64,000 bases of DNA from the NCBI RefSeq assembly GCF_011927835.1, contig NZ_JAATJH010000001.1, positions 1-64,000 on the forward strand. The letters run 5' to 3'. The position numbers and the translations under genes were made by a program. How positions within the stretch are numbered: the first letter of the stretch is position 1; every line of letters begins with the position of its first letter. The notes under the pieces were generated by a model. It did no database searches, was not told where the DNA came from, and worked only from the letters and a program-made list of their open reading frames with translations. The DNA comes from Neolewinella antarctica (GTDB lineage: Bacteria; Bacteroidota; Bacteroidia; Chitinophagales; Saprospiraceae). Shown here piece after piece: positions 7,959 through 16,684 of the stretch.

Positions 7959-8774
7959 ATGCAACGTTACATTCACTACGCCGCAACCCTCTGCACCCTG
8001 CTGATTCTGCTGAGCTCCTGTGGCCGCTACCAAGCCAGTGAAAATTATCCACCGGCGGGGGATGAATTCGTCGCGGCCAACGACTTGAGCCAGCGATTTT
8101 TGCAAACGCTAAAGGACGGCGGAGACGCCAGTTCCGTGGTTACTCAATTGGAAACGTACGATCCCAACGTCCTCGCCGCCGACCTTAGTAACCGGGAGCA
8201 GCAACTGGCCTTCTGGGTGAACACGTACAATGGAATGGTACAGTACTTACTTACGGAGGATCCGGCGCTGTTTGACGATCGGGGCGCCTTCTTTTCCACC
8301 CCCCGGTTCACGGTTGCTGGCCACCTGTTTTCACCCAATGAAATGGAACACGGCATTATCCGCGGTGGAGAGAATCGACTTGGGTTAGGATTCTTGCCGC
8401 AGTTTTTCCCCAATAAATTCGAGCGTACTTTCAAAATTAAGGGTGGGGACTCCCGCGTCCATTTCGCACTCAATTGCGGCGCGGCCGACTGCCCCCCGGT
8501 GGAGATCTACCGACCGGAAACCTACAACGAGCAGATCGACAACCGCGTAACCAAGTACCTCGCCAAACATTCGGAAATCAAAACTGAGGGGGGCGACCGG
8601 GTGCTTTACACGAGTCCACTCTTCTCCTGGTTCCGTGGTGACTTTCGCGACCAGGGTGGGATCGACGAATTCCTGATCAACTACGGTGTCCTCACTGAAT
8701 CAGACAAGGATGTGAGCCGGCAATACACCGATTACGATTGGACCTTGAAGACGGGTATTTGGGCGGAAGAGTAG
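7959..8774 (+). CDS. DUF547 domain lipoprotein
   Basis: A 271-residue envelope lipoprotein: signal peptide with lipobox LSSC at residues 18-21, then a DUF547 domain. Typical DUF547 features are AFWVNTYNGMVQYLL, HGIIRGGENRLGLGF and HFALNCGAADCPPV, the last being the conserved Asn-Cys-Gly segment with paired Cys. Biochemical function of the domain is not established. It is followed by a heptamer array and then a TonB receptor gene on the same strand, but the array separates the two and co-transcription is uncertain. Confidence 0.8.
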   Translation: MQRYIHYAATLCTLLILLSSCGRYQASENYPPAGDEFVAANDLSQRFLQTLKDGGDASSVVTQLETYDPNVLAADLSNREQQLAFWVNTYNGMVQYLLTEDPALFDDRGAFFSTPRFTVAGHLFSPNEMEHGIIRGGENRLGLGFLPQFFPNKFERTFKIKGGDSRVHFALNCGAADCPPVEIYRPETYNEQIDNRVTKYLAKHSEIKTEGGDRVLYTSPLFSWFRGDFRDQGGIDEFLINYGVLTESDKDVSRQYTDYDWTLKTGIWAEE

Positions 8775-8780
8775 AAGTAT

Positions 8781-8880
<100 letters not shown>

Positions 8881-8906
8881 TAAAACGCTCAGCCTCAATT
8901 TCGCGA

Positions 8907-10928
8907 ATGCACCCATCAACACTGCTCTTAATCCTGCTACCCCTCTGCACCAGCGTCCGCGCCCAAATCCCCGACAGTCTCGTGCTGCCGGCCGCTACCG
9001 TAACCGCGTTCGGGGCGAAAAATCGCGATCAACTACCCGCCGCGAGTCTCCTTATTCCACGGGAAGAATTGCGGCGCTACGACCGTTCTTCGCTGCTGCC
9101 TGGCCTCAACGTCATGCCCGGTGTCCGCTTTGAGGAACGCGCCACGGCGAGCTACCGGATCGCCATTCGCGGGGCCAGTTTGCGCGCACCTTTCGGCGTC
9201 AGAAATACCCAAGTGTACTGGAACGGAATTCCCTACGGAGAACCGGGGGGCGACGTACCGCTCAACTTTCTCGACGCCTCGAACATCGATCGGGTAGAGG
9301 TGCTGCGCGGGCCAAGTGGCGGATTTTATGGTCCGGGTACGGCGGGGACAATTCTATTAAATACGGACATTGATGAGGGCGCGGTCCCGATAGCTATCGG
9401 GAGTGCAGAGAAGGTTGGAATAGGAGCAAGCCTGACCGGCGGTAGCTACGGTTACCTGCGGGGCGACCTGAACCTGACCGGTAAAAATGCCGACAAGCAA
9501 CTCCGCCTCGGCTACCAACAAATCGACGGTTACCGCGACCATTCGGACATGAATCGCTTTACCGCTCAGTACAGCCAGACCCTGAATCCAGGCCGGACAA
9601 CGACTAAATTCCACGCCCTGTACACCGACCTGAGCTACCAACTGCCCGGTGGCCTCAACGCCGACCAGTACGCCGAGAATCCCCGGCAGGCCAGGCCCGG
9701 AAGCGCCGACAAAAACGCCTCCATCAACTACCATAACCTCCTACTCGGACTGACCGACGAGCGCTACTACGGCCGCTGGAAATTCGAGACTGCCCTGTAC
9801 ACTTCTGGCTTCTACTTCGACCACCCTTTCAACTTCGACTACAAACGCGAAACCAATCTTGCCGCCGGTGGCCGCATCGCCGCGCGCCGCCTCCTCACCG
9901 ACGAACTCGACCTCACGTTCGGACTGGAAAACCGCCGGCAGTTACGCTTCGCCAATAACTTTGAAAACCCCGACGGTACCCGCCCCGGTGACCTCAACTT
10001 TAGCGACGAAATTATCTCTAACGAAGCTCTGTTATTCTCCCAACTCCGCTACCAACCCGGTGCGTGGGACGTCACGCTCGGCCTGTCCTCCAGCCGCCTG
10101 GCTTACGACATCGACCGCACCTTTTCGGTGAACGACGACCGGGGAGAAACTAACTTTGTCACTGACCGTCCCCTGAGCGTCCGCCTGGCCGTTGGCCGCA
10201 GCATCGGTGACTTACACTACCTCTACGCCAGCCGCACCGACGGCTTCAGCCCGCCGACACTAGACGAATTTCGTACTAACGAAGGCAGCATCAATACCGG
10301 TCTGCGGCCGGAAGTCGGTACTAACTACGAGATCGGCTACCGGATTAGCTACCGGGGCTTCTCCGCAAATGCCACCGCCTTTCACTTCCGACTACAGGAG
10401 GCCATCACCACCTTTTCCGACGAACGGGGTACCCAGCTTTTTCGCAACGCCGGAAAAACTACCCAAAACGGGCTCGAACTACTCGCGCAGTACGCCACCA
10501 GCTTCGGGCGGAATAAATACCAACTCAACCTACTCGGTTCCTACACCTATTACGACTTCACCTACGACGAACTCCGGCGGGGCGATAGTGATTTTAGCGG
10601 CCAGACTATTCCCGGCGCCGCGCCCCACACGACCAACCTCCAGGTCGTGCTCAGGTACGATCAGCGCCTCGAAATTTCGGTGCTCCACAACTACGTCGAC
10701 GCAATCCCGCTTAATGATGCCAACGACGTTTTCGCCGATGCGTTTCACTTGGTGCGGGTGAGCGTGAGTTACGACTTCGGTAAGCTAACGGTCTTTATGA
10801 GCGGGGCAAATCTACTCGACCAAAAAATGAGCTTCGGTAACGACCTCAACCCTCAGTTCGGTGGTCGTTATTTCCAACCCGCAGCGGGGCGGACCTGGCA
10901 GGTGGGGGTGACGGTCTTGGGTCTTTAG
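8907..10928 (+). CDS. TonB-dependent outer-membrane receptor
   Basis: About 673 residues from the ATG at 8907. A signal peptide (MHPSTLLLILLPLCTSVRAQ) precedes a plug domain with ATVTAFGAKN, VMPGVRFEERATASYRIAIR, the RGASLRAPFGVRN segment and RVEVLRGPSGGFYGPGTAGT, then a long beta-barrel ending in the aromatic strand TWQVGVTVLGL. It should import a siderophore, vitamin or other ligand using the proton-motive force; the substrate is not evident. An ATG at 8826 is in frame but would translate the heptamer array, so 8907 is preferred. The gene carries one copy of the 17-mer at 8946-8962 in its signal-peptide codons and a 29 bp palindromic repeat at 9379-9407. Confidence 0.88.
   Translation: MHPSTLLLILLPLCTSVRAQIPDSLVLPAATVTAFGAKNRDQLPAASLLIPREELRRYDRSSLLPGLNVMPGVRFEERATASYRIAIRGASLRAPFGVRNTQVYWNGIPYGEPGGDVPLNFLDASNIDRVEVLRGPSGGFYGPGTAGTILLNTDIDEGAVPIAIGSAEKVGIGASLTGGSYGYLRGDLNLTGKNADKQLRLGYQQIDGYRDHSDMNRFTAQYSQTLNPGRTTTKFHALYTDLSYQLPGGLNADQYAENPRQARPGSADKNASINYHNLLLGLTDERYYGRWKFETALYTSGFYFDHPFNFDYKRETNLAAGGRIAARRLLTDELDLTFGLENRRQLRFANNFENPDGTRPGDLNFSDEIISNEALLFSQLRYQPGAWDVTLGLSSSRLAYDIDRTFSVNDDRGETNFVTDRPLSVRLAVGRSIGDLHYLYASRTDGFSPPTLDEFRTNEGSINTGLRPEVGTNYEIGYRISYRGFSANATAFHFRLQEAITTFSDERGTQLFRNAGKTTQNGLELLAQYATSFGRNKYQLNLLGSYTYYDFTYDELRRGDSDFSGQTIPGAAPHTTNLQVVLRYDQRLEISVLHNYVDAIPLNDANDVFADAFHLVRVSVSYDFGKLTVFMSGANLLDQKMSFGNDLNPQFGGRYFQPAAGRTWQVGVTVLGL
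9379..9407. repeat. 29 bp palindrome-containing repeat inside a receptor gene
   Basis: The core TCCCGATAGCTATCGGGA (9385-9402) is a perfect palindrome. The full 29 bp is the exact reverse complement of intergenic 14306-14334. Here it encodes residues around VPIAIGS in the receptor without breaking the frame. Confidence 0.85.
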
Positions 10929-11095
10929 TCTGTGGTCCAGGGTCTGTGGTCTAAAGTCTCTGGTTGGATACTACCACAGACTTTAGACCACAGACCACAG
11001 ACCACAGAACAAATTATACTCGAATAATTCTAGCCCGCAACCGCCCATCAATTTGGATACTACCGCAGACTCTAGACCACAGGCCACAGACCAAA
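10922..11095. repeat. CCACAGA heptamer array plus a partial copy of the murA 3' end
   Basis: GTCTGTG/CCACAGA heptamers occur in inverted orientation (10922-10966 against 10973-11008). About 78 bp at 10973-11050 is then repeated, with divergence, at 11052-11147. The second copy contains the true end of murA; the first carries a decayed copy of the last dozen murA codons (IDGRLRARIIRV on the minus strand). Confidence 0.8.
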
Positions 11096-12409
11096 TTATT
11101 CCCGAATAATTTTCGCCCCCAAAGCCCGCAGCCGCCCATCAATATCCTGGTACCCCCGGTCGATCTGGTGAATGTTGTCAATCTGGCTGGTTCCCTCCGC
11201 CGAAAGCGCCGCGATGAGTAGGGAAACACCCGCGCGAATATCCGGCGACGACATTGAGATGCCGCGTAAAGGAGCCCGTTTATCGAGACCGATGACCGTC
11301 GCCCGGTGCGGATCACAAAGAATAATTTGCGCACCCATGTCGATCAACTTATCCACGAAGAACAGGCGTGACTCGAACATCTTTTGGTGAATCAACACCG
11401 AGCCTCGCGCCTGAATGGCCGTCACCAAACAAATACTCATCAGGTCGGGCGTGAAACCGGGCCAGGGCGCGTCGTAGATTGTCATCAGACCACCGTCGAT
11501 GAAGGACTGGATTTCGTAGTGGTCCTGGGCGGGGACGTGGATGTCGTCGCCGTTGATGTTGAGCTGAATACCCATCCGCTCGAAGGTGCGCGGGATGATA
11601 CCGAGGTTCTCGACGCTGACGTCCTTAATCGTGATATCCGAACCCGTCATGGCGGCCAGACCGATGAAGGAACCGATCTCGATCATGTCGGGCAGCATCC
11701 GGTGTTCCGTTCCGCCGAGGGTTTCGACGCCCTGAATTTTGAGTAGGTTAGAACCGATGCCCTCGATCTTGGCACCCATGCGGTTGAGCATTTTGCAGAG
11801 TTGCTGCAGGTAGGGTTCGCAGGCGGCATTGTAGATCGTCGATTCTCCCTCGGCCAGGGCGGCGGCCATCACGACGTTCGCCGTGCCGGTGACGCTAATC
11901 TCATCCATGTGGATGTAGGCACCCTTGAGTCCGTCGGTTGTGAAGGAGTAGATGAAGCGTTCCGCGTCGTACTTAAAATCCGCGCCGAGGGTTTGCAGGC
12001 CGAGGAGGTGGGTATCGAGCCTTCGGCGGCCGATTTTGTCGCCGCCCGGTTTGGGTAGCGTGGCTCTTCCGTAGCGGTTCAGTAGGGGCGCAATCAGCAT
12101 CACCGAGCCTCGGATGTGTTGCGCGTCGCGGACGTAATCGGCGCTCTGCATGTAGGCGACGTCGATGTTTTTGGCGGTGACGCGGCAGGTGTGGCGGTCG
12201 ATGCGCTCGACTTCGGCGCCGAGGCCGGTGAGTAGGTCGAGAAGTTTATTGACGTCCCGGATGTCGGGCAGGTTGGTCAGTAAAACCGGCTGGTCGGTCA
12301 TGAGCGTCGCGCTGATGATTTGCAGCGCCTCGTTTTTTGCCCCCTGGGGGACGATCTCGCCGGCGAGTTGGTGGCCGCCTTCCACAATGAATCTTCCGTT
12401 GTCCGTCAT
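11096..12409 (-). CDS. murA: UDP-N-acetylglucosamine 1-carboxyvinyltransferase (MurA)
   Basis: MurA transfers enolpyruvate from phosphoenolpyruvate to UDP-GlcNAc, the first committed step of peptidoglycan synthesis in the cytoplasm. About 437 residues. Visible motifs: FIVEGGHQLAGEIVPQGAKN at the N-terminus, RGSVMLIAPLLNRYGRA, PKPGGDKIGRRRLDTH, and the C-terminal SSPDIRAGVSLLIAALSAEG. The loop residue that is Cys115 in E. coli is Asp124 here, which predicts low fosfomycin sensitivity. The start at 12409 follows a promoter-like TACCTTCG box by 5 nt; a longer frame from 12481 adds a Gln-rich extension unlike the family. Convergent with the TonB receptor gene. Confidence 0.93.
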   Translation of the reverse strand: MTDNGRFIVEGGHQLAGEIVPQGAKNEALQIISATLMTDQPVLLTNLPDIRDVNKLLDLLTGLGAEVERIDRHTCRVTAKNIDVAYMQSADYVRDAQHIRGSVMLIAPLLNRYGRATLPKPGGDKIGRRRLDTHLLGLQTLGADFKYDAERFIYSFTTDGLKGAYIHMDEISVTGTANVVMAAALAEGESTIYNAACEPYLQQLCKMLNRMGAKIEGIGSNLLKIQGVETLGGTEHRMLPDMIEIGSFIGLAAMTGSDITIKDVSVENLGIIPRTFERMGIQLNINGDDIHVPAQDHYEIQSFIDGGLMTIYDAPWPGFTPDLMSICLVTAIQARGSVLIHQKMFESRLFFVDKLIDMGAQIILCDPHRATVIGLDKRAPLRGISMSSPDIRAGVSLLIAALSAEGTSQIDNIHQIDRGYQDIDGRLRALGAKIIRE

Positions 12410-12414
12410 GGGCG

Positions 12415-12422
12415 CGAAGGTA
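12415..12422 (-). promoter_or_regulatory. -7-like box 5 nt before the murA start
   Basis: On the minus strand TACCTTCG resembles the Bacteroidota -7 element TAnnTTTG. With the usual spacing, transcription would begin at or next to the ATG at 12409, giving a leaderless or nearly leaderless mRNA. It also supports the shorter murA start. Confidence 0.5.
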
Positions 12423-12667
12423 GTGTTTGCGGTTAATTGATTGGCGCTTTGTCTTTGTTGCTGCTGAATTTGGTTAAGCATGACCTTATTTCGTTTGGTG
12501 ATGCAGCAAAGAAGGGGGCGCTGGCGCGGGTGCCGGGGGATGATCGAGGAGCCGTGGGGATTGGGCTACTATTCGTTACCACATTGCCAGTGTTTGACGG
12601 GATGGTCAGTAACGGAAAATCGTGTTTTTCGAAGTCTACATCGACGTACGGAAGATAGCCGCCTTCA

Positions 12668-13114
12668 TCACCTGATCTCGTACGACATTACGTACCGTTT
12701 GCCGTATACGCGCTGCTTAAACAAACTATTACGCTCGTCTAAGAGCTCCGTAGGTCCATCGCGTTCGCCCACCATGATTCTCCGCACCCCCCGCATAGCA
12801 AAATTGCTACCGGCCTGGAGGAAGTAGGTATAACCCGGCCTGGCCGAAAAGGTGTATTCCTTTCCATCAAGTAAATACTGCGTAGCCTCAGTGGGCATTT
12901 CCTGGTAGGCATTGTAGGTGATGTTACCAGTAATTTTTCCTTCTAGTACCCGGTAGTGTGTCGTATCCCCCAATCGCTCGTAAGTGCTAATCGTAACTTT
13001 AACGGGGTAATTCTGGGGGTTGCGCAGGTAATAATTGACCGGAACGGAACAGGCAGTTAAAACGCACAGCGCAACGAGGGAAACCGTCGAAATTATCAAA
13101 TGACGAAAGGACAT
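12668..13114 (-). CDS. Hypothetical lipoprotein
   Basis: A 148-residue protein with an N-terminal lipoprotein signal (MSFRHLIISTVSLVALCVLT, then AC; lipobox LTAC near residue 22). The mature part is beta-rich, with segments such as YYLRNPQNYPVKVTISTYE and YFLQAGSNFAMRGVRRIMVG, and has no recognised domain. It should be anchored in the envelope. It lies between murA and a luciferase-like oxidoreductase on the same strand, each separated by some spacing. Confidence 0.6.
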   Translation of the reverse strand: MSFRHLIISTVSLVALCVLTACSVPVNYYLRNPQNYPVKVTISTYERLGDTTHYRVLEGKITGNITYNAYQEMPTEATQYLLDGKEYTFSARPGYTYFLQAGSNFAMRGVRRIMVGERDGPTELLDERNSLFKQRVYGKRYVMSYEIR

Positions 13115-13159
13115 TTCGGGCTAATTTAATGAGTGTCGGTAAGTATCCATTATGCTAAG

Positions 13160-14182
13160 TTATTGATTAACCAGCAGCATGACCTCCCCGCCAATCAACC
13201 GGATCGCCTCCAACTGCCCCTCGTGCCCGCCACCGTCGGGGGAATTCATCACCATATCCATCTGAAAGGTAAACCGGTCGATCCCACCCAGTGCTGCGGA
13301 GTGGCGCACGATTTTTTCCGCCACCTCTTCCGGGCTACCGACCACGAGCGCACCCAGCGGGCCGGCCTGCGCAAAATACCCCGCTTCGGTGATGGGTGCG
13401 CCGCCGCGTTCCTTGCCGATCTTATCAAACATCTGTTTATAACCGGGGTAGAAACCCTGGTGGGCGGCTTCGGAAGTCTTGGCTACGAAACCAAGGGAGT
13501 GCAAGCCCACCCGCATTTCTGTTTCCGGATGGCCGGAGCGGAGGAATGCTTCCCGGTAAGAATCGACGAGGGGGGCGAAGCGGTGCGTCTGTCCGCCAAT
13601 CACGGCCACCATCAGCGGCAGGCCCAGCGTACCGGCCCGCACGAAGCTCGCCGGCGTGCCCCCGGCGCCCAGCCAGATGGGTAATTTCTGTTGCTTCGGG
13701 CGGGGATAGACGGCCTGTTCGTTCAGTGGTGCCCGAAATTTCCCCCGCCAGGTGACGACTTCTTCGTCCCGTATTTTTAAGAGCAGTTCCAGTTTTTCCT
13801 TGAATAGTTCCTGGTAGTCGCTGAGGTTGTAACCGAACAGGGGAAAGGACTCCACGAAGGAACCCCGGCCAGCCACTATTTCCGCGCGGCCGTTGCTAAT
13901 CAGGTCGAGGGTGGCAAAGTTTTGGAACACTCGCACCGGGTCCGCGGCACTAACGACCGTGACGGCGGAACCCAACAGGATATTCTTCGTCCGGGCGGCA
14001 GCGGCGGCCAGGTACATGTGGGCGGCGGAATCAAGGAAGTCGCTGCGGTGGTGTTCGCCGAGAGCAAACAAGTCCAGGCCGGCTTCGTCGGCGGCTACGA
14101 TGCGGTCGAGTAGGTTGGCGACGGCGGTGGCGTCGTCCTGGTTATTTTGGGTGGCTACGAAACTATCAATTCCTATTTGCAT
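13160..14182 (-). CDS. LLM-class flavin-dependent oxidoreductase (luciferase-like)
   Basis: A 340-residue single-domain TIM-barrel protein of the bacterial luciferase superfamily, expected to use reduced FMN or F420 for oxidation. Motifs include GLDLFALGEHHRSDFLDSAA, NILLGSAVTVVSAADPVRVF, GRAEIVAGRGSFVESFPLFG and LPIWLGAGGTPASFVRAGTL, and a C-terminal GSPEEVAEKI. The substrate cannot be predicted. The ATG at 14182 gives the typical start MQIGIDSF. Monocistronic by spacing. Confidence 0.85.
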   Translation of the reverse strand: MQIGIDSFVATQNNQDDATAVANLLDRIVAADEAGLDLFALGEHHRSDFLDSAAHMYLAAAAARTKNILLGSAVTVVSAADPVRVFQNFATLDLISNGRAEIVAGRGSFVESFPLFGYNLSDYQELFKEKLELLLKIRDEEVVTWRGKFRAPLNEQAVYPRPKQQKLPIWLGAGGTPASFVRAGTLGLPLMVAVIGGQTHRFAPLVDSYREAFLRSGHPETEMRVGLHSLGFVAKTSEAAHQGFYPGYKQMFDKIGKERGGAPITEAGYFAQAGPLGALVVGSPEEVAEKIVRHSAALGGIDRFTFQMDMVMNSPDGGGHEGQLEAIRLIGGEVMLLVNQ

Positions 14183-14305
14183 GGGGTGGGGGAGGGTGGA
14201 CGCTCAATTAATGTAGGCACAACAATCTTAGCCTTGGTTTAGGTTGAATCCCGTAATGAGTGCACGGGGCGCTCACCCAACTACGCTTGCTCAGCTGAAT
14301 TTCAT

Positions 14306-14334
14306 TGCACTCCCGATAGCTATCGGGACCGCGC
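14306..14334. repeat. 29 bp palindromic repeat, intergenic copy
   Basis: Contains the palindrome TCCCGATAGCTATCGGGA at 14311-14328, flanked by TGCAC and ACCGCGC, the two halves of the dispersed 17-mer. Exact reverse complement of 9379-9407. Lies upstream of the M13 peptidase gene. Confidence 0.85.
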
Positions 14335-14446
14335 ACCAAATTATACTGACTTCACCTTTACTAAAGACTGGCGATAGTTGATCCTCCGGAGTACGAGTAA
14401 TTTAAGCCTTACTTTTATCCTTTCTTGCTAAGACAACAAACCAAAC

Positions 14447-16507
14447 ATGCTTCATCAATTACGCTTCCTCGGCTGCCTGGCCGCCGCGTCACTGCTTTTA
14501 AACGGCTGCGCGAAGGACACTACCGCTACCACCGAGACCGCCATGATTCCGGGCATCATCCTGGAAAACATGGACACCACCGTTAACCCCCGGGAGGATT
14601 TCTACGGGTTCGTCAACGGCAACTGGGTCAAGAACACGGAGATTCCGGAAGACCGCACTTCCTGGGGCGGCTTCGGCGTACTGCGCAAAGCGACCGACGC
14701 CGACGTGCTGGCCATCATCGCCGACGCACAAACGTCCGGAAAATACGCGGCCGACACCGACCAGGCTAAGGCGATCGCCCTTTACGAAGCCTACCTGGAT
14801 ACTACGAAGCGCAACGCGCTCGGCCTGGAACCGCTCAAGCAGGATCTGGCGCAACTGGACGACGTGAAAACCGTCGCCGATCTGCAATTGATCATGCAGA
14901 ACCTGGAAACCTCCATCAGCATTCCCCTGCTCGGCCTGAGTGGATTTCCCGACCTGAACAACAGCAGCGTGAACGCAGCTTACGTTGGCGCCGGCGGTTT
15001 CGGTTTGCCGGACCGGGATTTCTATTTGGACGAGGATACCAAAAGCCAGGAGATCCGGGCGGAATACGTCAAGCACGTGTCGCGAATGCTGCAAATGCTG
15101 GGTGATGAGGCCTCGGTAGCGGATGCTTCCGCCCGCCGCATTCTGGACCTCGAAAAGCAACTCGCCGAACCCCAACTCGATAAGCTGCAGCAGCGTAACC
15201 CGAACAACTACAACAACCCCCGCAGCATTGCCGAATTCCAGGAGATGTTGCCGGCCCTCGACGTGGAGGCACTGATGGCGGCGTTCGATCTGGAAGACGT
15301 GGACACGGTCATGGTGACGGAGCTCAAGTACACGGCCGCACTGAACGAATTCTTGCAAAATACTTCCATCGAGGACATAAAAACGCTCGTGCGTTGGTCC
15401 ACAATTAACGCGAACACCAGCCGGCTAACCACCGAAATCGACGAGGCGAATTTCGAATTCTACTCCAAGTACCTCAACGGCGCCAAGCAGCAACGGCCGA
15501 TGGACGAGCGCGCTTTGGGCCTCGTGAGCGGCTCCGTCGGGGAAGCCCTCGGTCAACTCTACGTAGACGCCAAGTTCCCGCCGGAGGCAAAAGCCAAGGC
15601 CGAACTCATGATCGCCAACATCATCACCGCTTTCCAGAACCGGATCGAAGCACTCGACTGGATGACGGAGCCGACGAAGCAAAAGGCCATCGAAAAGCTC
15701 GATAAGTTTACCGTCAAGATCGCTTACCCGGACGAGTGGGAAGATTACTCCAACATGCTGGTCAGCGCCGACAAATCTTACTTCGAAAACCGCAAGGCGG
15801 TCGACAAGTGGAACACCGAGAAGAACCTCTCCGAAATCGGCCAGCCCGTCGACAAAAGCGAGTGGGGCATGGCGCCGCAAACGGTAAACGCCTACTTCAA
15901 TCCGCTCAACAACGAGATCGTTTTCCCGGCCGCCATCCTGCAGCCACCGTTCTACAATTACACGGCCGACGAGGCGGTTAATTACGGCGGCATCGGTGCC
16001 GTCATCGGCCACGAGATCAGCCACGCTTTCGACGACCAGGGCTCCCGCTTCGACGGCGACGGCAACCTGATCAACTGGTGGCAGGACGAAGACCTCGAGA
16101 ATTTTACCGCCCGCGGTAAAGCGCTCGCCGATCAGTACAGCGCCATCGAAGTGATGGACAGCGTTACGATCAACGGCGAGTTCACGCTGGGGGAGAACAT
16201 CGGCGACCTCGGCGGTGTGCTCGGCGCCTACGACGGCCTCCAGCTTTTCTACGCGGAAAACGGCCGCCCCGAAAACATCGACGGCTACACCCCGGAACAG
16301 CGATTCTTTATGAGCTGGACGACCGTCTGGCGGACGTTGCAACGCGACGAGGCGCTGCGCAATCAAGTGAAAACTGACCCACACTCTCCCGGAAAAGTGC
16401 GGGCTACGCAGCCTTTGGTGAACATCGATGCTTTTTACGAGGCGTTCGACATTCAGGAAGGGGACGGAATGTGGTTAGCTCCCGAGGAGCGGGTGCGTAT
16501 CTGGTAA
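14447..16507 (+). CDS. M13-family zinc metallopeptidase, lipoprotein (PepO/neprilysin-like)
   Basis: A 686-residue envelope endopeptidase that should cleave small peptides outside the cytoplasm. A signal peptide with lipobox LNGC (about residues 18-21) gives a lipidated N-terminus. The M13 N-terminal domain opens with VNPREDFYGFVNGNWVKNTE. The zinc site is HEISH in GAVIGHEISHAFDDQGSRFD, with the third ligand in GENIGDLGGVLGAYDGL. NAYFNPLNNEIVFPAAILQP is the family substrate-binding segment, and the protein ends with the usual aromatic terminus (VRIW). Full length and intact. Stand-alone gene with a hairpin downstream. Confidence 0.92.
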   Translation: MLHQLRFLGCLAAASLLLNGCAKDTTATTETAMIPGIILENMDTTVNPREDFYGFVNGNWVKNTEIPEDRTSWGGFGVLRKATDADVLAIIADAQTSGKYAADTDQAKAIALYEAYLDTTKRNALGLEPLKQDLAQLDDVKTVADLQLIMQNLETSISIPLLGLSGFPDLNNSSVNAAYVGAGGFGLPDRDFYLDEDTKSQEIRAEYVKHVSRMLQMLGDEASVADASARRILDLEKQLAEPQLDKLQQRNPNNYNNPRSIAEFQEMLPALDVEALMAAFDLEDVDTVMVTELKYTAALNEFLQNTSIEDIKTLVRWSTINANTSRLTTEIDEANFEFYSKYLNGAKQQRPMDERALGLVSGSVGEALGQLYVDAKFPPEAKAKAELMIANIITAFQNRIEALDWMTEPTKQKAIEKLDKFTVKIAYPDEWEDYSNMLVSADKSYFENRKAVDKWNTEKNLSEIGQPVDKSEWGMAPQTVNAYFNPLNNEIVFPAAILQPPFYNYTADEAVNYGGIGAVIGHEISHAFDDQGSRFDGDGNLINWWQDEDLENFTARGKALADQYSAIEVMDSVTINGEFTLGENIGDLGGVLGAYDGLQLFYAENGRPENIDGYTPEQRFFMSWTTVWRTLQRDEALRNQVKTDPHSPGKVRATQPLVNIDAFYEAFDIQEGDGMWLAPEERVRIW

Positions 16508-16545
16508 GCTTCTTGAATTTTTGGCGGTGGACCGCCGACATTTTG

Positions 16546-16607
16546 AGTGGAGGAAGAAGTCGAGCGGGTTGTGCCACTGGGTACGCTGGCTCGCTTCTTC
16601 TTCCACT
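16546..16607. terminator. Intergenic hairpin between convergent M13 peptidase and aroC genes
   Basis: AGTGGAGGAAGAAGTCGAGC at 16546-16565 pairs with 16589-16607 with one mismatch and one bulge. No clear T-run follows. It lies just after a smaller GGCGGT/ACCGCC hairpin at 16523-16536. Probably a shared transcription end. Confidence 0.5.
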
Positions 16608-16684
16608 TGCTATTTTATGTCTCCCCGGCGAGCTCCGCTTGTTGCGGGGCCAGGCTGATTTGATGCTCGGGTAACGCATCCGCA

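Noticed and set aside
15425-16384. Long minus-strand open frame across the M13 peptidase gene
   Set aside because: Antisense shadow; the plus-strand frame has all catalytic motifs.
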